This document shows positions 1-12,467 of a DNA stretch of 64,000 bases, piece by piece. Under the pieces are notes generated by a model. It was not told the DNA's origin and made no database searches. It was given only the letters and a program-made list of their open reading frames with translations. The stretch spans positions 39,062-103,061 of the forward strand of contig NW_027469556.1 in NCBI RefSeq assembly GCF_051020765.1, read 5' to 3'. A program made the translations under genes and the position numbers. The DNA is from Lasioglossum baleicum. Taxonomy: Eukaryota > Arthropoda > Insecta > Hymenoptera > Halictidae. Position 1 is the first letter of the stretch; each line of letters begins with the position of its first letter.

Positions 1-808
1 ACACGTGCGAGAGCATGCATCCCGCAGGCTAGTCGAGTAAAAACACGTGCGAGAGGGTGCATCCCGCAGGCTAGTCGAGTAAAAACACGTGCGGGAGGAT
101 GCATCCCGCAGGCTAGTCGAGCAAAAACACGTGCGAGAGGATGCATCCCGCAGGCTAGTCGAGCAAAAACACGTGCGAGAGGATGCATCCCGCAGGCTAG
201 TCGAGCAAAAACACGTGCGAGAGGATGCATCCCGCAGGCTAGTCGAGCAAAAACACGTGCGAGATGATGCATCCCGCAGGCTAGTCGAGTAAAAACACGT
301 GCGAGAGGATACATCCCGCAGGCTAGTCGAGTAAAAACACGGGCGAGAGGATGCATCCCGCAGGCTAGTCGAGTAAAAACACGTGCGGGAGGATGCATCC
401 CGCAGGCTAGTCGAGTAAAAACACGTGCGAGAGGATGCATCCTGCAGGCTAGTCGAGTAAAACACGTGCGAGAAGATGCATCCCGCAGGCTAGTCGAGCA
501 AAAACACGTGCGAGAGGATGCATCCCGCAGGCTAGTCGAGCAAAAACACGTGCGAGAGGATGCATCCCGCAGGCTAGTCGAGTAAAAACACGTGCGAGAG
601 GATGCTTCCCGCAGGCTAGTCGAGTAAAAACACGTGCGAGAGGATGCTTCCCGCAGGCTAGTCGAGTAAAAACACGTGCGAGAGGATGCATCCCGCAGGC
701 TAGTCGAGTAAAAACACGTGCGAGAGGATGCATCCCGCAGGCTAGTCCAGTAAAAACACGTGCGGGAGGATGCATCCCGCAGGCTAGTCGAGTAAAAACA
801 CGTGCGAG

Positions 809-850
809 GTTTTGTGGGATGCGCATGCGCTGGTTTTTTGGGATGCGCAT
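809..850. repeat. 24-bp module, 2 subunits
   Basis: Shortest module class. The single junction reads GCGCATGCGCTGG, so the palindrome is lost at its last base (T for A). Confidence 0.95.
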
Positions 851-1673
851 GGCTAGTCGAGCAAAAACACGTGCGAGAGGATACATCCCGCAGGCTAGTC
901 GAGCAAAAACACGTGCGAGAGGATGCATCCCGCAGGCTAGTCGAGTAAAAACACGTGCGGGAGGATACATTCCGCAGGCTAGTCGAGTAAAAACACGTGC
1001 GAGAGGATGCATCCCGCAGGCTAGTCGAGTAAAAACACGTGCGGGAGGATGCATCCCGCAGGCTAGCAGAGTAAAACACGTGCGTGAGGATGCATCCCGC
1101 AGTCTAGTCGAGTAAAAACACGTGCGAGAGGATGCATCCCGCAGGCTAGTGGAGTAAAAACACGTGCAAGAGGATGCTTCCCGCAGGCTAGTCGAGTAAA
1201 AACACGTGCGAGAGGATGCTTCCCGCAGGCTAGTCGAGCAAAATCACGTGCGAGATGATGCAGCCCGCAGGCTAGTCGAGTAAAAACACGTGCGAGAGGA
1301 TACATCCCGCAGGCTAGTCGAGTAAAAACACGGGCGAGAGGATGCATCCCGCAGGCTAGTCGAGTAAAAACACGTGCGGGAGGATGCATCCCGCAGGCTA
1401 GTCGAGTAAAAACACGTGCGAGAGGATGCATCCTGCAGGCTAGTCGAGTAAAACACGTGCGAGAGGATGCATCCCGCAGGCTAGTCGAGCAAAAACACGT
1501 GCGAGAGGATACATCCCGCAGGCTAGTCGAGTAAAAACACGAGCGAGAGGATGCATCCCGCAGGCTAGTCGAGTAAAAACACGTGCGAGAGGATGCATCC
1601 CGCAGGCTAGTCCAGTAAAAACACGTGCGAGAGGATGCATCCCGCAGGCTAGTCGAGTAAAAACACGTGCGAG

Positions 1674-1763
1674 GTTTTGTGGGATGCGCATGCGCAGGTT
1701 TTGTGGGATGCGCATGCGCAGGTTTTTTGGGATGCGCATGCGCAGGTTTTTTGGGATGCGCAT
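1674..1763. repeat. 24-bp module, 4 subunits
   Basis: Standard form: two subunits with TTTTGTG, then two with TTTTTTG. Three perfect TGCGCATGCGCA junctions. Followed by two GCAAAA units. Confidence 0.95.
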
Positions 1764-2210
1764 GGCTAGTCGAGCAAAAACACGTGCGAGAGGATGCATC
1801 CCGCAGGCTAGTCGAGCAAAAACACGTGCGAGAGGATGCACCCCGCAGGCTAGTCGAGTAAAAACACGTGCGAGAGGATACATCCCGCAGGCTAGTCGAG
1901 TAAAAACACGTGAGAGATGATGCATCCCGCAGGCTAGTCGAGTAAAAAGACGTGCGAGAGGATGCATCCCGCAGGCTAGTCGAGTAAAAACACGTGCGAG
2001 AAGATGCATCCCGCAGGCTAGTCGAGTAAAAACACGTGCAAGAGGATGCTTCCCGCAGGCTAGTCGAGTAAAAACACGTGCGAGAGGATGCTTCCCGCAG
2101 GCTAGTCGAGTAAAAACACGTGCGAGAGGATGCATCCCGCAGGCTAGTCCAGTAAAAACACGTGCGAGAGGATGCATCCCGCAGGCTAGTCGAGTAAAAA
2201 CACGTGCGAG

Positions 2211-2276
2211 GTTTTGTGGGATGCGCATGCGCTGGTTTTTTGGGGTGCGCATGCGCAGGTTTTTTGGGATGCGCAC
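2211..2276. repeat. 24-bp module, 3 subunits, variant
   Basis: Carries GCGCTGG, GGGGTGCGC and a final GCGCAC. Modules 54776 and 56609 share these three changes. Confidence 0.95.
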
Positions 2277-4023
2277 GGCTAGTCGAGCAAAAACACGTGC
2301 GAGAGGATGCATCCCGCAGGCTAGACGAGTAAAAACACGTGCGAGAGGATACATCCCGCAGGCTAGTCGAGTAAAAACACGTGCGAGAGGATGCATCCCG
2401 CAGGCTAGTCGAGTAAAAACACGTGCGGGTGGATGCATCCCGCAGGCTAGTGGAGTAAAAACACGTGCGAGAGGATACATCCCGTAGGCTAGTCGAGTAA
2501 AAACACGTGCGAGAGCATGCATCCCGCAGGCTAGTCGAGTAAAAACACGTGCGAGAGGGTGCATCCCGCAGGCTGGTCGAGTAAAAACACGTGCGAGAGG
2601 ATGCATCCCGCAGGCTAGTCCAGTAAAAACACGTGCGGGAGGATGCATCCCGCAGGCGAGTCGAGCAAAAACACGTGCGAGAGGATGCATCCCGCAGGCT
2701 AATCGAGCAAAAACACGTGCGAGAGGATGCATCCCGCAGGCTAGTCGAGCAAAAACACGTGCGAGAGGATGCATCCCGCAGGCTAGTCGAGCAAAATCAC
2801 GTGCGAGATGATGCAGCCCGCAGGCTAGTCGAGTAAAAACACGTGCGAGAGGATACATCCCGCAGGCTAGTCGAGTAAAAACACGTGCGAGAGGATGCAT
2901 CCCGCAGGCTAGTCGAGCAAAATCACGTGCGAGATGATGCAGCCCGCAGGCTAGTCGAGTAAAAACACGTGCGAGAGGATACATCCCGCAGGCTAGTCGA
3001 GTAAAAACACGGGCGAGAGGATGCATCCCGCAGGCTAGTCGAGTAAAAACACGTGCGGGAGGATGCATCCCGCAGGCTAGTCGAGTAAAAACACGTGCGA
3101 GAGGATGCATCCTGCAGGCTAGTCGAGTAAAACACGTGCGAGAGGATGCATCCCGCAGGCTAGTCGAGCAAAAACACGTGCGAGAGGATACATCCCGCAG
3201 GCTAGTCGAGTAAAAACACGTGCGAGAGGATGCATCCCGCAGGCTAGTCGAGCAAAAACACGTGCGAGAGGATGCATCCCGCAGGCTAGTCGAGTAAAAC
3301 ACGTGCGTGAGGAAGCATCCCGCAGGCTAGTCGAGTAAAAACACGTGCGAGAGGATGCATCCCGCAGGCTAGTCGAGTAAAAACACGTGCGAGAGGATGC
3401 ATCCCGCAGGCTAGTCGAGTAAAAACACGTACGAGAAGATGCATCCCGCAGGCTAGTCCAGTAAAAACACGTGCGAGAGGATGCATCCCGCAGGCTAGTC
3501 GAGTAAAAACACGTGCGGGAGGATGCATCCCGCAGACTAGTCGAGCAAAAACACGTGCGAGAGGATGCATCCCGCAGGCTAGTCGAGCAAAAACACGTGC
3601 GAGAGGATGCATCCCGCAGGCTAGTCGAGCAAAAACACGTGCGAGAGGATGCATCCCGCAGGCTAGTCGAGTGAAAACACGTGCGGGAGGATGCATCCCG
3701 CAGGCTAGTCGAGTAAAAACACGTGCGAGAGGATACATCCCGCAGGCTAGTGGAGCAAAAACACGTGCGAGAGGATGCATCCCGCAGGCTAGTCGAGTAA
3801 AAACACGTGCGAGAGGATACATTCCGCAGGCTAGTCGAGTAAAAACACGTGCGAGAGGATGCATCCCGCAGGCTAGTCGAGTAAAAACACGTGCGAGAGG
3901 ATGCATCCCGCAGGATAGTCGAGCAAAAACACGTGCGAGAGGATGCATCCCGCAGGCTAGTCGAGCAAAAACACGTGCGAGAGGATGCATCCCGCAGGCT
4001 AGTCGAGCAAAAACACGTGCGAG

Positions 4024-4113
4024 GTTTTGTGGGATGCGCATGCGCAGGTTTTGTGGGATGCGCATGCGCAGGTTTTTTGGGATGCGCATGCGCAGGTTTT
4101 TTGGGATGCGCAT
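4024..4113. repeat. 24-bp module, 4 subunits
   Basis: Standard form. Preceded by three or more GCAAAA units, an arrangement shared with module 11681. Confidence 0.95.
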
Positions 4114-4768
4114 GGCTAGTCGAGCAAAAACACGTGCGAGAGGATGCATCCCGCAGGCTAGTCGAGCAAAAACACGTGCGAGAGGATGCATCCCGCAGGC
4201 TAGTCGAGTAAAACACGTGCGTGAGGATGCATCCCGCAGGCTAGTCGAATAAAAACAGGGGCGAGAGGATGCATCCCGCAGGCTAGTCGCGTAAAAACAC
4301 GTGCGAGAGGATGCATCCCGCAGGCTAGTCGAGTAAAAACACGTGCGGGAGGATGCATCCCGCAGGCTAGTCGAGTAAAACACGTGCGAGAGGATGTATC
4401 CCGCAGGCTAGTCGAGCAAAAACACGTGCGAGAGGATGCATCCCGCAGGCTAGTCGAGCAAAAACACGTGCGAGAGGATGCATCCCGCAGGCTAGTCGAG
4501 TAAAAACACGTGCGAGAGGATGCTTCCCGCAGGCTAGTCGAGTAAAAACACGTGCGAGAGGATGCTTCCCGCAGGCTAGTCGAGTAAAAACACGTGCGAG
4601 AGGATACATCCCGCAGGCTAGTCGAGTAAAAACACGTGCGAGAGGATGCATCCCGCAGGCTAGTCGAGTTAAAACACGTGCGAGAGGATGCATCCCGCAG
4701 GCTAGTCCAGTAAAAACACGTGCGAGAGGATGCATCCCGCAGGCTAGTCGAGTAAAAACACGTGCGAG

Positions 4769-4858
4769 GTTTTGTGGGATGCGCATGCGCAGGTTTTGTG
4801 GGATGCGCATGCGCAGGTTTTTTGGGATGCGCATGCGCAGTTTTTTTGGGATGCGCAT
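4769..4858. repeat. 24-bp module, 4 subunits
   Basis: The last subunit has GCGCAG followed by seven T. Forms a close pair with the next module, 201 bp downstream. Confidence 0.95.
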
Positions 4859-4969
4859 GGCTAGTCGAGCAAAAACACGTGCGAGAGGATGCATCCCGCA
4901 GGCTAGTCGAGCAAAAACACGTGCGAGAGGATGCATCCCGCAGGCTAGTCGAGTAAAAACACGTGCGAG

Positions 4970-5059
4970 GTTTTGTGGGATGCGCATGCGCAGGTTTTGT
5001 GGGATGCGCATGCGCAGGTTTTTTGGGATGCGCATGCGCAGTTTTTTTGGGATGCGCAT
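4970..5059. repeat. 24-bp module, 4 subunits
   Basis: Same seven-T variant as the module at 4769. The 201-bp spacing and shared variant indicate a local tandem duplication. Confidence 0.95.
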
Positions 5060-5924
5060 GGCTAGTCGAGCAAAAACACGTGCGAGAGGATGCATCCCGC
5101 AGGCTAGTCGAGCAAAAACACGTGCGAGAGGATGCATCCCGCAGGCTAGTCGAGTAAAACACGTGCGTGAGGATGCATCCCGCAGGCTAGTCGAATAAAA
5201 ACACGGGCGAGAGGATGCATCCCGCAGGCTAGTCGCGTAAAAACACGTGCGAGAGGATGCATCCCGCAGGCTAGTCGAGTAAAAACACGTGCGGGAGGAT
5301 GCATCCCGCAGGCTAGTCGAGTAAAACACGTGTGAGAGGATGCATCCCGCAGGCTAGTCGAGCAAAAACACGTGCGAGAGGATGCATCCCGCAGGCTAGT
5401 CGAGCAAAAACACGTGCGAGAGGATGCATCCCGCAGGCTAGTCGAGTAAAAACACGTGCGACAGGATGCTTCCCGCAGGCTAGTCGAGTAAAAACACGTG
5501 CGAGAGGATGCTTCCCGCAGGCTAGTCGAGTAAAAACACGTGCGAGAGGATGCATCCCGCAGGCTAGTCGAGTAAAAACACGTGCGGGAGGATGCATCCC
5601 GCAGGCTAGTCGAGCAAAAACACGTGCGAGAGGATGCATCCCGCAGGCTAGTCGAGCAAAAACACGTGCGAGAGGATGCATCCCGCAGGCCAGTCGAGTA
5701 AAAACACGTGCGAGAGGATGCATCCCGCAGGCTAGTCGAGTAAAAACACGTGCGAGAGGATACATCCCGCAGGCTAGTCGAGTAAAAACACGTGCGAGAG
5801 GATGCATCCCGCAGGCTAGTCGAGTAAAAACACGTGCGAGAGGATGCATCCCGCAGGCTAGTCCAGTAAAAACACGTGCGAGAGGATGCATCCCGCAGGC
5901 TAGTCGAGTAAAAACACGTGCGAG

Positions 5925-6014
5925 GTTTTGTGGGATGCGCATGCGAAGGTTTTGTGGGATGCGCATGCGCAGGTTTTTTGGGATGCGCATGCGCAGGTTT
6001 TTTGGGATGCGCAT
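5925..6014. repeat. 24-bp module, 4 subunits
   Basis: The first junction reads ATGCGAAGG (A for C). Shared with modules 7993 and 10105. Confidence 0.95.
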
Positions 6015-6334
6015 GGCTAGTCGAGCAAAAACACGTGCGAGAGGATGCATCCCGCAGGCTAGTCGAGCAAAAACACGTGCGAGAGGATGCATCCCGCAGG
6101 CTAGTCGAGTAAAACACGTGCGTGAGGATGCATCCCGCAGGCTAGTCGAATAAAAACACGTGCGAGAGGATACATCCCGCAGGCTAGTCGAGTAAAAACA
6201 CGTGCGAGAGGATGCATCCCGCAGGCTAGTCGAGTGAAAACACGTGCGGGAGGATGCATCCCGCAGGCTAGTCGAGTAAAAACACGTGCGAGAGGATGCA
6301 TCCCGCCGGCTAGTCGAGTAAAAACACGTGCGAG

Positions 6335-6424
6335 GTTTTGTGGGATACGTATGCGCAGGTTTTGTGGGATGCGCATGCGCAGGTTTTTTGGGATGCGCAT
6401 GCGCAGGTTTTTTGGGACGCGCAT
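6335..6424. repeat. 24-bp module, 4 subunits
   Basis: The first junction is ATACGTATGCG. It ends GACGCGCATAGCTAGTGG and is followed by a GCAAAA unit. Confidence 0.95.
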
Positions 6425-7248
6425 AGCTAGTGGAGCAAAAACACGTGCGAGAGGATGCATCCCGCAGGCTAGTCGAGCAAAAACATGTGCGAGAGGATGC
6501 ATCCCGCAGGCTAGTCCAGTAAAAACACGTGCGAGAGGATGCATCCCGCCGGCTAGTCGAGTAAAAACACGTGCGAGAGCATGCATCCCGCAGGCTGGTC
6601 GCGTAAAAACACGTGCGAGAGGATGCATCCCGCAGGCTAGTCGAGTAAAAACACGTGCGGGAGGATGCATCCCGCAGGCTAGTCGAGTAAAACACGTGCG
6701 AGAGGATGTATCCCGCAGGCTAGTCGAGCAAAAACACGTGCGAGAGGATGCATCCCGCAGGCTAGTCGAGCAAAAACACGTGCGAGAGGATGCATCCCGC
6801 AGGCTAGTCGAGTAAAAACACGTGCGAGAGGATGCTTCCCGCAGGCTAGTCGAGTAAAAACACGTGCGAGAGGATGCTTCCCGCAGGCTAGTCGAGTAAA
6901 AACACGTGCGAGAGGATGCATCCCGCAGGCTAGTCGAGCAAAAACACGTGCGAGAGGATGCATCCCGCAGGCTAGTCGAGCAAAAACACGTGCGAGAGGA
7001 TGCATCCCGCAGGCCAGTCGAGTAAAAACACGTGCGAGAGGATGCATCCCGCAGGCTAGTCGAGTAAAAACACGTGCGAGAGGATACATCCCGCAGGCTA
7101 GTCGAGTAAAAACACGTGCGAGAGGATGCATCCCGCAGGCTAGTCGAGTTAAAACACGTGCGAGAGGATGCATCCCGCAGGCTAGTCCAGTAAAAACACG
7201 TGCGAGAGGATGCATCCCGCAGGCTAGTCGAGTAAAAACACGTGCGAG

Positions 7249-7338
7249 GTTTTGTGGGATGCGCATGCGCAGGTTTTGTGGGATGCGCATGCGCAGGTTT
7301 TTTGGGATGCGCATGCGCAGTTTTTTTGGGATGCGCAT
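7249..7338. repeat. 24-bp module, 4 subunits
   Basis: Seven-T variant as at 4769 and 4970. It lies 2,279 bp after module 4970 with matching flanks. Confidence 0.95.
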
Positions 7339-7992
7339 GGCTAGTCGAGCAAAAACACGTGCGAGAGGATGCATCCCGCAGGCTAGTCGAGCAAAAACAC
7401 GTGCGAGAGGATGCATCCCGCAGGCTAGTCGAGTAAAACACGTGCGTGAGGATGCATCCCGCAGGCTAGTCGAATAAAAACACGGGCGAGAGGATGCATC
7501 CCGCAGGCTAGTCGCGTAAAAACACGTGCGAGAGGATGCATCCCGCAGGCTAGTCGAGTAAAAACACGTGCGGGAGGATGCATCCCGCAGGCTAGTCGAG
7601 TAAAACACGTGTGAGAGGATGCATCCCGCAGGCTAGTCGAGCAAAACACGTGCGAGAGGATGCATCCCGCAGGCTAGTCGAGCAAAAACACGTGCGAGAG
7701 GATGCATCCCGCAGGCTAGTCGAGCAAAAACACGTGCGAGAGGATGCATCCCGCAGGCCAGTCGAGTAAAAACACGTGCGAGAGGATGCATCCCGCAGGC
7801 TAGTCGAGTAAAAACACGTGCGAGAGGATACATCCCGCAGGCTAGTCGAGTAAAAACACGTGCGAGAGGATGCATCCCGCAGGCTAGTCGAGTAAAAACA
7901 CGTGCGAGAGGATGCATCCCGCAGGCTAGTCCAGTAAAAACACGTGCGAGAGGATGCATCCCGCAGGCTAGTCGAGTAAAAACACGTGCGAG

Positions 7993-8082
7993 GTTTTGTG
8001 GGATGCGCATGCGAAGGTTTTGTGGGATGCGCATGCGCAGGTTTTTTGGGATGCGCATGCGCAGGTTTTTTGGGATGCGCAT
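7993..8082. repeat. 24-bp module, 4 subunits
   Basis: ATGCGAAGG variant, 2,068 bp after module 5925. Confidence 0.95.
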
Positions 8083-8402
8083 GGCTAGTCGAGCAAAAAC
8101 ACGTGCGAGAGGATGCATCCCGCAGGCTAGTCGAGCAAAAACACGTGCGAGAGGATGCATCCCGCAGGCTAGTCGAGTAAAACACGTGCGTGAGGATGCA
8201 TCCCGCAGGCTAGTCGAATAAAAACACGTGCGAGAGGATACATCCCGCAGGCTAGTCGAGTAAAAACACGTGCGAGAGGATGCATCCCGCAGGCTAGTCG
8301 AGTGAAAACACGTGCGGGAGGATGCATCCCGCAGGCTAGTCGAGTAAAAACACGTGCGAGAGGATGCATCCCGCCGGCTAGTCGAGTAAAAACACGTGCG
8401 AG

Positions 8403-8492
8403 GTTTTGTGGGATGCGTATGCGCAGGTTTTGTGGGATGCGCATGCGCAGGTTTTTTGGGATGCGCATGCGCAGGTTTTTTGGGACGCGCAT
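8403..8492. repeat. 24-bp module, 4 subunits
   Basis: GCGTATGCG first junction and GACGCGCATAG end; 2,068 bp after module 6335. Confidence 0.95.
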
Positions 8493-8897
8493 AGCTAGTG
8501 GAGCAAAAACACGTGCGAGAGGATGCATCCCGCAGGCTAGTCGAGCAAAAACATGTGCGAGAGGATGCATCCCGCAGGCTAGTCGAGCAAAAACACGTGC
8601 GAGAGGATGCATCCCGCAGGCTAGTCGAGCAAAAACACGTGCGAGAGGATGCATCCCGCAGGCCAGTCGAGTAAAAACACGTGCGAGAGGATGCATCCCG
8701 CAGGCTAGTCGAGTAAAAACACGTGCGAGAGGATACATCCCGCAGGCTAGTCGAGTAAAAACACGTGCGAGAGGATGCATCCCGCAGGCTAGTCGAGTAA
8801 AAACACGTGCGAGAGGATGCATCCCGCAGGCTAGTCCAGTAAAAACACGTGCGAGAGGATGCATCCCGCAGGCTAGTCGAGTAAAAACACGTGCGAG

Positions 8898-8987
8898 GTT
8901 TTGTGGGATGCGCATGCGCAGGTTTTGTGGGATGCGCATGCGCAGGTTTTTTGGGATGCGCATGCGCAGGTTTTTTGGGATGCGCAT
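8898..8987. repeat. 24-bp module, 4 subunits
   Basis: Three perfect palindromic junctions. Ends GCGCATAGCTAGTCG and is soon followed by a GTGCGTGAGG unit. Confidence 0.95.
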
Positions 8988-10104
8988 AGCTAGTCGAGCA
9001 AAAACACGTGCGTGAGGATGCGTCCCGCAGGCTAGTCGAATAAAAACACGTGCGAGAGGATGCATCCCGCAGGCTAGTCGCGTAAAAACACGTGCGAGAG
9101 GATGCATCCCGCAGGCTAGTCGAGTAAAAACACGTGCGGGAGGATGCATCCCGCAGGCTAGTCGAGTAAAAACACGTGCGAGAGCATGCATCCTGCAGGC
9201 TAGTCGAGTAAAACACGTGCGTGAGGATGCATCCCGCAGGCTAGTCGAATAAAAACACGTGCGAGAGGATGCATCCCAAAGGCTAGTCGCGTAAAAACAC
9301 GTGCGAGAGGATGCATCCCGCAGGCTAGTCGAGTAAAAACACGTGCGTGAGGGTGCATCCCGCAGGCTAGTCGAGTAAAAACACGTGCGAGAGGATGCTT
9401 CCCGCAGGCTAGTCGAGTAAAAACACGTGCGAGAGGATGCTTCCCGCAGGCTAGTCGAGTAAAAACACGTGCGAGAGGATGCATCCCGCAGGCTAGTCGA
9501 GTAAAAACACGTGCGGGAGGATGCATCCCGCAGGCTAGTCGAGCAAAAACACGTGCGAGAGGATGCATCCCGCAGGCTAGTCGAGCACAAACACGTGCGG
9601 GAGGATGCATCCCGCAGGCTAGTCGAGTAAAACACGTGTGAGAGGATGCATCCCGCAGGCTAGTCGAGCAAAAACACGTGCGAGAGGATGCATCCCGCAG
9701 GCTAGTCGAGCAAAAACACGTGCGAGAGGATGCATCCCGCAGGCTAGTCGAGTAAAAACACGTGCGACAGGATGCTTCCCGCAGGCTAGTCGAGTAAAAA
9801 CACGTGCGAGAGGATGCTTCCCGCAGGCTAGTCGAGTAAAAACACGTGCGAGAGGATGCATCCCGCAGGCTAGTCGAGTAAAAACACGTGCGGGAGGATG
9901 CATCCCGCAGGCTAGTCGAGCAAAAACACGTGCGAGAGGATGCATCCCGCAGGCTAGTCGAGCAAAAACACGTGCGAGAGGATGCATCCCGCAGGCCAGT
10001 CGAGTAAAAACACGTGCGAGAGGATGCATCGCGCAGGCTAGTCGAGTAAAAACACGTGCGAGAGGATACATCCCGCAGGCTAGTCGAGTAAAAACACGTG
10101 CGAG

Positions 10105-10194
10105 GTTTTGTGGGATGCGCATGCGAAGGTTTTGTGGGATGCGCATGCGCAGGTTTTTTGGGATGCGCATGCGCAGGTTTTTTGGGATGCGCAT
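10105..10194. repeat. 24-bp module, 4 subunits
   Basis: Third copy of the ATGCGAAGG variant, 2,112 bp after module 7993. Confidence 0.95.
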
Positions 10195-10514
10195 GGCTAG
10201 TCGAGCAAAAACACGTGCGAGAGGATGCATCCCGCAGGCTAGTCGAGCAAAAACACGTGCGAGAGGATGCATCCCGCAGGCTAGTCGAGTAAAACACGTG
10301 CGTGAGGATGCATCCCGCAGGCTAGTCGAATAAAAACACGTGCGAGAGGATACATCCCGCAGGCTAGTCGAGTAAAAACACGTGCGAGAGGATGCATCCC
10401 GCAGGCTAGTCGAGTGAAAACACGTGCGGGAGGATGCATCCCGCAGGCTAGTCGAGTAAAAACACGTGCGAGAGGATGCATCCCGCCGGCTAGTCGAGTA
10501 AAAACACGTGCGAG

Positions 10515-10604
10515 GTTTTGTGGGATGCGTATGCGCAGGTTTTGTGGGATGCGCATGCGCAGGTTTTTTGGGATGCGCATGCGCAGGTTTTTTGGGACGC
10601 GCAT
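10515..10604. repeat. 24-bp module, 4 subunits
   Basis: Third copy of the pair partner: GCGTATGCG first junction, GACGCGCATAG end. Confidence 0.95.
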
Positions 10605-11680
10605 AGCTAGTGGAGCAAAAACACGTGCGAGAGGATGCATCCCGCAGGCTAGTCGAGCAAAAACATGTGCGAGAGGATGCATCCCGCAGGCTAGTCCAGT
10701 AAAAACACGTGCGAGAGGATGCATCCCGCCGGCTAGTCGAGTAAAAACACGTGCGAGAGCATGCATCCCGCAGGCTGGTCGCGTAAAAACACGTGCGAGA
10801 GGATGCATCCCGCAGGCTAGTCGAGTAATAACACGTGCGAGAGGGTGCATCCCGCAGGCTAGTCGAGTAAAAACATGTGCGAGAGGATGCATCCCGCAGG
10901 CTAGTCCAGTAAAAACACGTGCGAGAGGATGCATCCCGCCGGCTAGTCGAGTAAAAACACGTGCGAGAGCATGCATCCCGCAGGCTAGTCGCGTAAAAAC
11001 ACGTGCGAGAGGATGCATCCCGCAGGCTAATCGAGAAAAAACACGTGCGGGAGGATGCATCCCGCAGGCTAGTCGAGTAAAAACACGTGCGAGAGGATGC
11101 TTCCCGCAGGCTAGTCGAGTAAAAACACGTGCGAGAGGATGCATCCCGCAGGCTAGTCGAGTAAAAACACGTGCGAGAGGATGCATCCCGCAGGCTAGTC
11201 GAGTAAAAACACGTACGAGAAGATGCATCCCGCAGGCTAGTCCAGTAAAAACACGTGCGAGAGGATGCATCCCGCAGGCTAGTCGAGTAAAAACACGTGC
11301 GGGAGGATGCATCCCGCAGGCTAGTCGAGCAAAAACACGTGCGAGAGGATGCATCCCGCAGGCTAGTCGAGCAAAAACACGTGCGAGAGGATGCATCCCG
11401 CTGGCTAGTCGAGCAAAAACACGTGCGAGAGGATGCATCCCGCAGGCTAGTCGAGTGAAAACACGTGCGGGAGGATGCATCCCGCAGGCTAGTCGAGTAA
11501 AAACACGTGCGAGAGGATGCATCCTGCAGGCTAGTCGAGTAAAACACGTGCGAGAGGATGCATCCCGCAGGCTAGTCGAGCAAAAACACGTGCGAGAGGA
11601 TGCATCCCGCAGGCTAGTCGAGCAAAAACACGTGCGAGAGGATGCATCCCGCAGGCTAGTCGAGCAAAAACACGTGCGAG

Positions 11681-11770
11681 GTTTTGTGGGATGCGCATGC
11701 GCAGGTTTTGTGGGATGCGCATGCGCAGGTTTTTTGGGATGCGCATGCGCAGGTTTTTTGGGATGCGCAT
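11681..11770. repeat. 24-bp module, 4 subunits
   Basis: Standard form. Copy of module 4024 (offset 7,657 bp), flanked by GCAAAA units on both sides. Confidence 0.95.
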
Positions 11771-12467
11771 GGCTAGTCGAGCAAAAACACGTGCGAGAGG
11801 ATGCATCCCGCAGGCTAGTCGAGCAAAAACACGTGCGAGAGGATGCATCCCGCAGGCTAGTCGAGTAAAACACGTGCGTGAGGATGCATCCCGCAGGCTA
11901 GTCGAATAAAAACAGGGGCGAGAGGATGCATCCCGCAGGCTAGTCGCGTAAAAACACGTGCGAGAGGATGCATCCCGCAGGCTAGTCGAGTAAAAACACG
12001 TGCGGGAGGATGCATCCCGCAGGCTAGTCGAGTAAAACACGTGCGAGAGGATGTATCCCGCAGGCTAGTCGAGCAAAAACACGTGCGAGAGGATGCATCC
12101 CGCAGGCTAGTCGAGCAAAAACACGTGCGAGAGGATGCATCCCGCAGGCTAGTCGAGTAAAAACACGTGCGAGAGGATGCTTCCCGCAGGCTAGTCGAGT
12201 AAAAACACGTGCGAGAGGATGCTTCCCGCAGGCTAGTCGAGTAAAAACACGTGCGAGAGGATGCATCCCGCAGGCTAGTCGAGTAAAAACACGTGCGGGA
12301 GGATGCATCCCGCAGGCTAGTCGAGCAAAAACACGTGCGAGAGGATGCATCCCGCAGGCTAGTCGAGTAAAAACACGTGCGAGAGGATGCATCCCGCAGG
12401 CTAGTCCAGTAAAAACACGTGCGAGAGGATGCATCCCGCAGGCTAGTCGAGTAAAAACACGTGCGAG

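Larger units (their letters stand above)
1..3302. repeat. Left block of the array, variant-rich
   Basis: Contains three modules (809, 1674, 2211) and 41-bp units at 457, 1071, 1448, 3127 and 3294. It carries rare forms seen elsewhere only near the right side: the GCGCTGG module variant and CTAGCAGAG before a 41-bp unit at 1071 (also at 57594). An internal duplication with offset 1,679 bp links about 1238-1456 to 2917-3135. It is tagged by a GCAAAATCACG unit followed by ATGCAGCCC, a combination I saw only in this block (about 1238, 2791 and 2917). Confidence 0.85.

Noticed and set aside
1674..1763. Rho-independent terminators at palindromes followed by T-runs in the modules
   Set aside because: The palindromes have no loop, the T-runs sit inside a repeated element, and no gene lies upstream. 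The resemblance is incidental.
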